Below, piece by piece: positions 7,528 through 14,774 of a stretch of 52,393 nucleotides of DNA. The notes under the pieces are model-generated. The model worked only from the letters and a program-made list of their open reading frames with translations. It was not told the origin of the DNA and ran no database searches. Origin of the DNA: an uncultured Prevotella sp. (lineage in GTDB: Bacteria; Bacteroidota; Bacteroidia; Bacteroidales; Bacteroidaceae). A program made the translations under genes and the position numbers. The first letter of the stretch is position 1. Every line of letters begins with the position of its first letter. Where the stretch lies: the NCBI GenBank assembly GCA_900554695.1, contig USHV01000020.1, positions 1 to 52,393 on the forward strand. Reading direction: 5' to 3'.

Positions 7528-7556
7528 AAGGAGCTAAGCCAACCGCTTAACTCCTT
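7528..7556 (-). terminator. Terminator following the tRNA-Pro fragment
   Basis: 12-bp arms (7528-7539 and 7545-7556, one G-U pair) with a 5-base loop; on the minus strand a run of five T follows. It lies 12 bases past the tRNA 3' end, as expected for the original tRNA terminator. Confidence 0.75.
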
Positions 7557-7568
7557 CATTTTCACCAG

Positions 7569-7605
7569 TCGGGGTGACTGGATTCGAACCAGCGACCACA
7601 CGCCC
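7569..7605 (-). pseudogene. 3' half of a tRNA-Pro-like gene
   Basis: Read on the minus strand, the 3' strand of the acceptor stem (CACCCCG plus discriminator A) ends at 7569. The T-arm GCTGG-TTCGAAT-CCAGT spans 7577-7593, the variable loop follows, and the 3' anticodon strand GCGTG is at about 7599-7603. The expected 5' half (acceptor 5' strand, D-arm, 5' anticodon strand) is absent. From about 7606 the sequence is instead an outer-membrane factor gene. The C1-G72 pair implied by the acceptor and A73 favour Pro, but the anticodon is cut so identity is not certain. tRNA 3' halves are typical attachment cores of integrative elements. Confidence 0.72.
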
Positions 7606-7607
7606 CT

Positions 7608-8248
7608 GGGAACGATGCCGTGGCGACAGCTGTTTCAGGATGCGCATCTGCAGAGACTGATAGAATGTGGGCTGGAGAAAAATACCGATCTGCTCGTGGC
7701 TTTGCTCAGAGTGGATCAGGCAAAGGCACAGCTGAAGGCAGCCAAGCTTGCTTTCCTGCCGTCGTTGTCGCTGTCTCCGCAAGGCACGTTGACGTCTGTT
7801 GACGGCAACAAACCCACGAAGACTTATGAATTGCCGGTTGAGGCCAGCTGGGAGATTGATATTTTCGGCATTGGCATCGCTCATACAGCCGATATTCAAT
7901 CGCGGAAAACTTGTGTCAAACCTGCGTGTGGCAAAGGACGAGGAGCAGATAGCGCTGCTCGAATACAAACAGGCGTTGCTTGACGCCGGACAGGAGGTGA
8001 ACAATTATCTGTATGCGGCCGAATCGGCACAGCGCAGTCTTGAGAGTCACAGCAGACAGTGTGCGGAACTTGAGCGTACGGAACAGACGTCGGACGCGCT
8101 TTACCGTACGGGCAACGCCACTTATCTTGAACTTCTCTCGGCCCGGCAGAGCCTGCTTAACGCGCGCCTCAGTGTGATAACCGACACGTATTCACGGTGT
8201 GAGGCGATAGTTAATCTTTATAGTGCCCTGGGCGGAGGGTGTGAATGA
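7608..8248 (+). pseudogene. Outer-membrane efflux factor (TolC/OprM-like), decayed
   Basis: The remnant begins mid-protein with MPWRQLFQDAHLQRLIE and AQLKAAKLAFLPSLSLSPQG, ending at ASWEIDIFG. It then jumps, with a frame change at about 7867-7870, to SLIQPIFNRGKLVSN and on to LYSALGGGCE at the natural C-terminus. In intact RND outer-membrane factors, IDIFG and the PIFNRGK segment are separated by more than 100 residues. This copy has therefore lost its N-terminus, signal/lipobox and a central block, and is frameshifted. No membrane-fusion protein or RND pump gene is next to it. Confidence 0.83.
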
Positions 8249-8304
8249 GGATATCCTTTTTTTCAATTTTTTCATAGCAGTAGATGTGCAGTAATAAACT
8301 GCGC

Positions 8305-8334
8305 GGGGCTGTGCCATAATCACGGCACAGCCCC
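8305..8334. terminator. Bidirectional hairpin between convergent genes
   Basis: GGGGCTGTGCC and GGCACAGCCCC form a perfect 11-bp stem with an 8-base loop between the efflux-factor remnant (+) and the phosphoethanolamine transferase gene (-). Confidence 0.7.
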
Positions 8335-8366
8335 ATTCATTTATTGCAGATACAGTATGTTTTTGT

Positions 8367-10070
8367 CTAAATGTCCGTTATGCCTTTAAGGCGGAACATC
8401 TCGAAGTCCTCGTCGTCCATTCCTGTCTTGTCGAGAGTGACCGGACGGTTGTGGTCGTTGAGGTAGTGGCGGCGTCCCGGCGTATAGAATCTGCTTGCCA
8501 CCGACAGGCTGTCGCGGCGGTATCTGGTCTTTATGCCTGCCAGCTGGAGCATGGTGTGGAAGGTCGTGACGCTGTTCTCCACTGTCTTCGTCCTGTTGGC
8601 GGCGATGGCGCGTGCTGTTTCAGGAAAGTTGTGGACGTATTGGCGCGAGGTCCAGATGATGAAGGGCACGTGCAGATCGTAGTAAGACGGCACCGGTGAG
8701 GCGTGCAGGAACAGCTTGCGGCTGTCGTCGAATATGTTCTCACCGTGGTCTGACGTGTAGAGCATTGCCGAACAGGTGCCGCTCTTCTCGAGCATTGACA
8801 TTATGGAGGCAAGCAGGCGGTCGGTCTGCCGTATGGTGTTGTCGTAGGCATTGATGAGCTGCGGACGGTTCACGGCTTTGGCCTCCGTGGCGTTGTCGGG
8901 CTTGAAGAAAGCCATGGCAGACGGGTATCGTTCGCGATAGTTGAAGTGCGAGCCGTACGTATGGATTACGATAAACAGCTTTTTGTGGCCTTCTGACAGC
9001 TTTTCGGCTATGAGCGGGAGTAATTCCTCATCCGGCGTGTTTGATGCGCCCTGAGGCCCGTTTTTGATGAATTTCCAGTCGTCGGCCTCCATTCCGAATA
9101 TGTCGATGAATGAGTGGTTCGGTTTCTGGTTGGAGAAAAAAGCGGTGTGAAAGCCTGCCTCGCGGAAAGCTGTGATGATGCTTCGTTCCCGGTATATACG
9201 GTCATAGTTGTCGGCATCGGCAGCCGAAAGCAGCATCGGCACGCTCTTGTGTGTGGTGTTCGATTGTGTGAGCACGTGGTTGAATGTCGTCAGTCCCGGC
9301 TTGCTGGTCATGAGCGGCGTGGTGTTGCGCTTGTAACCATAGATGCCGAAGTTGGCGGCGCGAGCCGTCTCGCCTATTACAAGCACATACACCTCGCTGC
9401 TGTCGGCGGGGTGGGAGGCCTTGGCTTTGAAGGTGAATCCGGCTGAAGTACGGTCATAACGCGCCGTGGCATGCGAGCGGCTGACTGCCTGAACGAGGTT
9501 GTAACCCACATTGACGGGATATATGTCGTTTGTGACTTTGAAATCACTGTCCTTCACAAGACAGATGCCCAGGCACAGGACTCCTGCTGCCATGCCTGCC
9601 GTGCTGTATCGGCGCTGCGCCCGTACAAACGCTTCAGGAAGGGCACGGCGTGCCTTTATGGAGCAAGAGGCGAGCACCAGCAACGGCAGATATACCACAA
9701 TGACACCGACAACTGCCGGCAACAGGTTGTTGAGCAGCTCGGCTGCCTCGCCCGGATTGGTGGTCACGAGATTGAGGAACATATCGACCGCGATGACCGA
9801 ACGCCCGAACAGATAGAGCAGTACCATCTGGAACGCTGCGAAGAAGACAAGAGGGAAGAGTATCCATATCATCTTGCCGGTCTTGCGGCTGAGCGTCATG
9901 AGAAACCAATATGCCGATACCGGCAGCACCACGTTGGTGATGCGTGTCATGACCGACACGCTCTCGGTGAAGGCAAGCACCACATTGGGCAGTGCCAGGG
10001 CTATTATCGAGAATATGAAAAGCACGTGTGGCGACGTGCAGAAATTGTATGTTTTCCTAAAATGCTTCAT
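8367..10070 (-). CDS. Phosphoethanolamine transferase (EptA/MCR-type, sulfatase fold)
   Basis: 567 aa inner-membrane enzyme. The N-terminal ~190 residues contain about five hydrophobic helices. The periplasmic catalytic domain has GETARAANFGIYGYKRNTTP (metal-site Glu in GETAR), SNTTHKSVPMLL (region of the nucleophilic Thr), HTYGSHFNYRERYP and YTSDHGEN (metal-binding Asp-His). Such enzymes move phosphoethanolamine from phosphatidylethanolamine to lipid A or another envelope glycan, lowering negative charge and often sensitivity to cationic peptides. The acceptor here is unknown. Its start overlaps the end of the barrel gene by 14 bp, so the two are co-translated. Confidence 0.85.
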   Translation of the reverse strand: MKHFRKTYNFCTSPHVLFIFSIIALALPNVVLAFTESVSVMTRITNVVLPVSAYWFLMTLSRKTGKMIWILFPLVFFAAFQMVLLYLFGRSVIAVDMFLNLVTTNPGEAAELLNNLLPAVVGVIVVYLPLLVLASCSIKARRALPEAFVRAQRRYSTAGMAAGVLCLGICLVKDSDFKVTNDIYPVNVGYNLVQAVSRSHATARYDRTSAGFTFKAKASHPADSSEVYVLVIGETARAANFGIYGYKRNTTPLMTSKPGLTTFNHVLTQSNTTHKSVPMLLSAADADNYDRIYRERSIITAFREAGFHTAFFSNQKPNHSFIDIFGMEADDWKFIKNGPQGASNTPDEELLPLIAEKLSEGHKKLFIVIHTYGSHFNYRERYPSAMAFFKPDNATEAKAVNRPQLINAYDNTIRQTDRLLASIMSMLEKSGTCSAMLYTSDHGENIFDDSRKLFLHASPVPSYYDLHVPFIIWTSRQYVHNFPETARAIAANRTKTVENSVTTFHTMLQLAGIKTRYRRDSLSVASRFYTPGRRHYLNDHNRPVTLDKTGMDDEDFEMFRLKGITDI

Positions 10071-11238
10071 TGATATTGAATATGAATCCAGACTGTCCGC
10101 TCTTGCCGAATCCGTAATCCAGGCGGACGTTTACATCTTTCTTGAACTCCCAGCGGTAGCCTATGCCGAAGTTGGGCAGCACGTGGCCCATGCGCATGGA
10201 GCTGAATTTATTGAACACGGTTCCTGCTCCTACCCATGCCACGACGCTGTTGCGCTTCCACACATGCTGGCGCAGCTCCACCTGAGCCTCTATCTTGTGC
10301 TTGTCGCGATAGCGTCCTTCGTAGTAGCCGCGCATGGAGTAGGAGTTGCCGAGCAGCGCCATCATTCCCCACGACGGGTTGCCGAAGTTGAGCTGACTGC
10401 GCAGGTCAGTGGCTATGATGCCGCCTTTCCACACACGGCGATAGGCGTTGAACCGCAGGTCGGTGGTGGAAAACGCATAGTCGTTGCCCATGAATTTCGG
10501 GCGGAAACACTGCGACAGATTGACGTAGAAGCCCCGTTTCGGGTTGGTTGTCACGTCGCGCGAGTCATAGACAAAGGTTAGTCCGACGCCGGTGTTGCGT
10601 GTTATGCGGTCCATGCCTTCAAGAAGTTCCGGATTCTTTATGTCTTTTCCTTCTATGAAATCGAACGTAAGCATCGGTCCTATGTATGTGCTCGGAGCCA
10701 CTCTGAACATGAAACTGGCCTTGGCCTGTGCCTGCCAGCGGTTCATTTCGGTCTCGTTGGCGTCGTTGTTGCCGTTGGCATAGCCTATGCCCCAGTACTT
10801 GCACGGGAATGAATAGAAATACAACGTATAGTCAAGACGATATCTGTCGTGCGGAAATATGTGTAGTCCGCGCACGCCGAGCATGTAGAATCCTACGGTA
10901 GATACGTCGCCGAAGAGACTCATGTTGGACGGAGGCAGGATGGTGTCGTTGCGGTCGGTTCTGTAAAGTCCCGCCGCAACAAGTCCGAGACCAAGCTTTG
11001 TGTCGGTGCTGTAGTGAGGCCCTCCGATGATGCTGAAGTCGAATTTTTTGCTGTAATCGGTCTTGTTGGCATCGTTGAAATAGGCGAGGACCTTGTTGAT
11101 GAAACCTTTTTTCCTGACGGTGGTGTCGGCCGCGACAGTTGCCACAGAGTCTTTTTCAATCTGTGATGTGTTGCCGGCGGTCGCTGCCGTCGCCGAAAAA
11201 AGAGCTGTAAGCGCAAATGATGCAAATAACTTTTTCAT
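10057..11238 (-). CDS. Omp85/BamA-type outer-membrane beta-barrel without POTRA domains
   Basis: 393 aa from ATG 11238 (MKKLFASFALTALFSATAATAG, a signal peptide); the frame also opens 45 bases earlier. The remainder looks like a surface-antigen D15-type 16-strand barrel: amphipathic strands throughout, the conserved loop SYSMRGYYEGRYRD late in the protein, and a C-terminal Phe in a strand (GFIFNINEAF), the outer-membrane insertion signal. There is too little sequence before the barrel for POTRA domains. Bacteroidota encode many such short Omp85-like proteins of unknown role. It sits between a PCMD gene and the phosphoethanolamine transferase in one transcript. Confidence 0.8.
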   Translation of the reverse strand: MKKLFASFALTALFSATAATAGNTSQIEKDSVATVAADTTVRKKGFINKVLAYFNDANKTDYSKKFDFSIIGGPHYSTDTKLGLGLVAAGLYRTDRNDTILPPSNMSLFGDVSTVGFYMLGVRGLHIFPHDRYRLDYTLYFYSFPCKYWGIGYANGNNDANETEMNRWQAQAKASFMFRVAPSTYIGPMLTFDFIEGKDIKNPELLEGMDRITRNTGVGLTFVYDSRDVTTNPKRGFYVNLSQCFRPKFMGNDYAFSTTDLRFNAYRRVWKGGIIATDLRSQLNFGNPSWGMMALLGNSYSMRGYYEGRYRDKHKIEAQVELRQHVWKRNSVVAWVGAGTVFNKFSSMRMGHVLPNFGIGYRWEFKKDVNVRLDYGFGKSGQSGFIFNINEAF

Positions 11239-11272
11239 TGTGCCTGCATGTGTAAAAATGAGAAAAGGATTA

Positions 11273-12244
11273 TCAATAGACAAGTTTTACGTTGTCAATC
11301 CATAGAGTGTTGCCCGGCGTGCCTATGTAGGCGCCTCCGTGGCTTGACGAGAACTGCAGCGCGAGGTGTGTGGGTCGTTCGTCGGCGCTTGCCCATCCTG
11401 TTTCTCTCACGGGCACGCTTTTGCCGTGACTGTTTATGGCATAGTCGTTTTGTCTGAGCCCCATGAGTCCTGCGTTGTATTTTGGATTGTTCCTTATGTC
11501 GCCATACATTATGTCGTATGTCGCTCCGTTCACCCATCCGTTTGTGCTTTTGCCGTATCTTACAACCATCGTGCCGACACGCTTGGCGGTGATGTTGCCT
11601 TTCGCGTCTTCAGTACGTTTCTGCAGCACGAGCACGGTTATGGCGTAGTCCTGGCCCGGAACGCTTGACGGTTTGCTGAATCCGTTTTGCTTTATTCTGT
11701 TCTTCTCGCCCGTCACAGCCACCCGGTAGTCATACTTTATGGCCTTTGGCCTCTCGGTGAACGGTATGCCCCAGTTGAGGCTTTTGGGTCCGTCTTTGGT
11801 ACTTGTGATGGGTTCGGTCATGCTTCCGAGGAACAACGATCCTGCCGCAAGCACATTGATGTTCATCAGTCCCAGCACTTTTACGTGTTCAATGTGTGTG
11901 GTCAGCTTGGCGCAGTAGCCGTTGGCATGCTTGTCGCGCGTCACCGAGCAGTTGGTTTTCACCACTCCCATGACCTTTGCCATGACGTTGGATGTGCCCC
12001 AAGGCGAGTTTCCAGCGTTCTTGTAGGGCTTGTTGCCGTTTATGGTCTGGTTTGGACCTACTTCATACAAAGTCTTTGTTTTTCCCCCTATGACAGCTGA
12101 TTCGCTGATGTTCCGGATTACCCAGTGGTTCATGTCACCGAAAGGTAATAGCTTTTCCTTGTTCTGTGCCGTAACGGAACTTTGCGGCCACAGCAGAATA
12201 ACCATTGCGAAAACCAATGATGACAGTTGGCTTTGATTCATCAT
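11273..12244 (-). CDS. Secreted PCMD-domain protein
   Basis: 323 aa with an N-terminal signal peptide (SSLVFAMVILLWPQSSVTAQ). The body matches the PCMD (putative carbohydrate metabolism domain) pattern: the opening MNHWVIRNISES region, WGIPFTERPKAIKYDYRV in the middle, and a final LWIDNVKLVY strand, which is how PCMD jelly-roll proteins of Bacteroidota end. They are thought to bind glycans at the cell surface or in the periplasm, but no enzymatic activity is established. It is the first gene of the operon with the barrel and the phosphoethanolamine transferase, so it may work in envelope glycan handling. Confidence 0.72.
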   Translation of the reverse strand: MMNQSQLSSLVFAMVILLWPQSSVTAQNKEKLLPFGDMNHWVIRNISESAVIGGKTKTLYEVGPNQTINGNKPYKNAGNSPWGTSNVMAKVMGVVKTNCSVTRDKHANGYCAKLTTHIEHVKVLGLMNINVLAAGSLFLGSMTEPITSTKDGPKSLNWGIPFTERPKAIKYDYRVAVTGEKNRIKQNGFSKPSSVPGQDYAITVLVLQKRTEDAKGNITAKRVGTMVVRYGKSTNGWVNGATYDIMYGDIRNNPKYNAGLMGLRQNDYAINSHGKSVPVRETGWASADERPTHLALQFSSSHGGAYIGTPGNTLWIDNVKLVY

Positions 12245-12273
12245 ATATTCATTTTTTAGTGAGTTGCAAACGG

Positions 12274-12305
12274 CAAATATAGGTGATTTAATGAATAGTT
12301 AGAAA
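12274..12305 (-). promoter_or_regulatory. Promoter of the PCMD-barrel-transferase operon
   Basis: Minus strand TATATTTG (12274-12281) fits the -7 TAnnTTTG, with TTTC (12302-12305) 20 bases upstream as a near-consensus -33. It is about 30 bases from the ATG at 12244. Confidence 0.5.
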
Positions 12306-12667
12306 CTTAAATGAATAAATTAGTTTTTTATGCTATATATTTTGTATCTGTTAACAAATATTTGACGGTACGCAGAGTAAATACGTTCATGGGATAGGCA
12401 AACAGAGGAGTGAAAACGATAAGGCTTATTTCGCGCTATAAAAGAGCAGACACCGGAATTTGAAATGTGCAATATAGAGTCTTGAGACTGCCCATGTTGA
12501 GGCCGGAAACATCCGGTGGCGTAGGCCGAGACGGGCAATATCATAGGCTGAAACGATTAATGTCAGAGGTTGATATATTCCGTTTCATTACCTCGGAATG
12601 GCATTTTCCGGACGAATCATGCAGATAACTGTTTGTTTGATCTTTTATTGAGGTCATATCAAAACAA
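12306..12667. other. Intergenic region without a convincing gene
   Basis: The only structure noted is a GC-rich nested pairing at about 12488-12538, with CCGGA-AACA-TCCGG inside GGCC and GCCC/GGGC pairs. It may be a leader or an unrelated fold. A 74-codon open frame here lacks family resemblance. Confidence 0.35.
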
Positions 12668-12702
12668 GACGGCTGCACGATGATTATCATCACGCAGCCG
12701 TC
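12668..12702 (-). terminator. Terminator of the GH31/SusEF-like operon
   Basis: GACGGCTGC (12668-12676) pairs with GCAGCCGTC (12694-12702), with further pairing GATGA/TCATC inside the loop. On the minus strand TTGTTTTG follows. It lies 22 bases after the last stop of the operon. Confidence 0.7.
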
Positions 12703-12723
12703 GCCGAATATCGTATATGTTTA

Positions 12724-13737
12724 TTATTTTACGGCTATTTTAGTAGTCTTGTTTCCGGTTCTGACGATATACAGTCCCGGTGTCACGTTGATGTGTGTGC
12801 TGTTGCGGCTTATCACGGTGCCGTTGACGGTCATCACTTCCACCCGTGCGGGGTTGTCGCTGACTGTTATGCAACCGTCGGAGGCGGTGACAGTGACGTC
12901 GCTGTCCGCAGTTGTCTCGATGCCGCTTGATACATCGTAGAATGTCATTTCACCTTTGTTCATGTCGAACACCACATCGTACCATCCCGGTTTTATGAGC
13001 CATTTGCGGTCGCCGTAGTAGCGTGTGCAGTGCACGGTCTGGCCGGGTTGCAGCACTCTCCGGTCGTCGCTGCATCCGTATCGTCCTTCGTTCCAGTTGT
13101 TGTCTCTTCGGTGCTGGTAGGTGGCGAAAATAGTTGCCTCGGCATAACCGGGGTTGTTCACGCCCTCGAGCAGGTGGACCGTGCCTTTATATACTCCGCC
13201 TCCGACATGTGGCAGCGATTTTCCGCGGCGTCCCCAATATTCCTCATAGTTGGTTCCTACGAGAAACACCTCGGGCATCCACGCTATGTTGTCTATGTCG
13301 GTCGGAGTTATTCTGACGGTCATCGCCTTGAGGTCGATGTTCACTTTGTACGTTCCTCCGTTGGTCTGATACAGGTTTTCGGGAGAGGAATATTCCTCCA
13401 GCGGACCTTCACAGATGTCGGGAGTGAGAAATCTCTCTATGTTGCTGTATGGACATGAGAGTATCCGGTTGTCGTCGTTGTCGTAGCTGAAGAACAGATC
13501 GCTGCGGTTGCCGTAGAAGTCGCTGCTGTCACTGTTTGACGCATCCACTTCAACCGTGCCCTCATATTTGCCGTCTCCCATGTGGCTTAGAGGATAGTTC
13601 TTTGTAGGTGCCCATGCCGATTTGTCTGCCAGACCGCCGCGGCAATAGAGCTTTTCGGGCCAGTTATTTTGTGCTGTGGCATTCATGCAGCACAGTGTCA
13701 TGGCCACGGTGGCTATTGATTTAAGTATGTGTCTCAT
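12724..13737 (-). CDS. Secreted SusE/SusF-like protein with T9SS sorting domain
   Basis: 337 aa. Signal peptide MRHILKSIATVAMTLCCMNATAQ. Two repeated beta domains (roughly 25-150 and 155-262) each run from a W-rich strand opening (LYCRGGLAD..., VFLVGTNYE...) through G-x-Y-x-G-T-V to a closing MTV/MTFYD strand, as in the starch-binding domains of the SusE/SusF class. Residues about 265-337 are a type A T9SS C-terminal domain (VEVMTVNGTVIS ... GLYIVRTGNKTTKIAVK), so it should be exported and attached at the surface by the Por system rather than by a lipid anchor. It is third in the GH31 operon, suggesting alpha-glucan binding. Confidence 0.72.
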   Translation of the reverse strand: MRHILKSIATVAMTLCCMNATAQNNWPEKLYCRGGLADKSAWAPTKNYPLSHMGDGKYEGTVEVDASNSDSSDFYGNRSDLFFSYDNDDNRILSCPYSNIERFLTPDICEGPLEEYSSPENLYQTNGGTYKVNIDLKAMTVRITPTDIDNIAWMPEVFLVGTNYEEYWGRRGKSLPHVGGGVYKGTVHLLEGVNNPGYAEATIFATYQHRRDNNWNEGRYGCSDDRRVLQPGQTVHCTRYYGDRKWLIKPGWYDVVFDMNKGEMTFYDVSSGIETTADSDVTVTASDGCITVSDNPARVEVMTVNGTVISRNSTHINVTPGLYIVRTGNKTTKIAVK

Positions 13738-13770
13738 TTTTATTTCGTTTTTTGTGGTTTATTTTGTGTG

Positions 13771-14742
13771 TCAGATTATCACTTTGCGCACCGTGCTGTC
13801 GTCTTTTCCTGTGGCTTTCACGATGTATATGCCTTTATCGGCTACGCTGATGGTCACGTCAGTTCCCGACCGGTGTGCCACACTCCGGCCCGACATGCTA
13901 TATACATCTACGGCAAGGCGTTCGTTTCCTTTCACTGTTATGCAGTTGTCATGAACCGAGATTATCGGTCTGTTGCTGTCGTCGGCAGGCGAACCTATGC
14001 CCGTAGGCTCCACTGTGCCGAGATATTCGCAGCTGAAAGTCTGTAGGAATATGTTCACGGTCACCTTGTAGTAGCCGTCTTTGTCTATTGCCCATTTGTT
14101 GTCGTCACCGTTTATCATGAGTTGTGTTGACGTCGTGGCAGGTTCGTCCTGAGTGTAGGGATGAAGGCTTTTGGGATTCCAGTCGTTCTGTCCGAGAATC
14201 TTGAATCTGTTAGGTTCCACGTTTTCGGGTCTGTTTTTCAGTTCTCCTGTCCATGTCCATACGTATGGGTCGTTGCCGTCTTGTGTAAGGGCCGGAGCAG
14301 TGTCGGCGTTCCATCCACATTCCACGCATCCACCGGCGATGTACATCTCAAGCCATGGTGAGAACAGTTCGCCGCTCACCTGGCGTGTAGATGTATTGAC
14401 GGTGAATTTATATCGGTCGTCATCGAAAAGGACCACCCATCCCGCATCAGACGGGTCGGTGGATGTGGTGTATGCCAGACCGTTGCTCACTATGTTAGAG
14501 TCGAGGTATCGCGGAATGAGATATATTGTGTTGTCGTTCACGCCCTCGGTGTTGATTATCTTCACTTCGCCGTCAACAAGTTTTCCCGCGAACTTGAACT
14601 CATTGTTCGGGAATTTGTCGAGCTTCTGCAATCCACTGGGCACGGCGCTGCCGGTGATCCACAGATTGTCGTAAGTCTGCGCCTGGATGGTTGTCTGCGA
14701 CATTAAGGCGACAAGCATTGCTATTATATGTTTCTTATTCAT
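13771..14742 (-). CDS. Secreted SusE/SusF-like protein with T9SS sorting domain
   Basis: 323 aa. Signal peptide MNKKHIIAMLVALMSQTTIQAQ. Two SusE/F-type modules: the first opens LWITGSAVPSGLQKLDKF and ends VSGELF; the second opens MYIAGGCVECGWN and ends FLQTFSCEYLGTV, with a W-T-W core (DPYVWTWTGEL) typical of these starch-binding domains. The C-terminal ~75 residues (VDVYSMSGRSV ... GIYIVKATGK) are a T9SS sorting domain. It differs from classical SusE/F in using T9SS rather than a lipoprotein signal. It lies 32 bp after GH31 and 33 bp before the next SusEF-like gene, clearly in one operon. Confidence 0.74.
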   Translation of the reverse strand: MNKKHIIAMLVALMSQTTIQAQTYDNLWITGSAVPSGLQKLDKFPNNEFKFAGKLVDGEVKIINTEGVNDNTIYLIPRYLDSNIVSNGLAYTTSTDPSDAGWVVLFDDDRYKFTVNTSTRQVSGELFSPWLEMYIAGGCVECGWNADTAPALTQDGNDPYVWTWTGELKNRPENVEPNRFKILGQNDWNPKSLHPYTQDEPATTSTQLMINGDDNKWAIDKDGYYKVTVNIFLQTFSCEYLGTVEPTGIGSPADDSNRPIISVHDNCITVKGNERLAVDVYSMSGRSVAHRSGTDVTISVADKGIYIVKATGKDDSTVRKVII

Positions 14743-14774
14743 TTTGTGTTCTTTTGGTTGTTGTGATTATGTTG

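Noticed and set aside
7513..7983. Open frame beginning SRGDWIRTSDHTP before the efflux-factor part
   Set aside because: Its first ~30 codons translate the tRNA terminator and the tRNA 3' half; only the part from about 7608 is real protein-coding remnant.
12320..12544. 74-codon minus-strand frame in the 12.3-12.7 kb intergenic region
   Set aside because: No promoter, family resemblance or neighbour context; probably chance.
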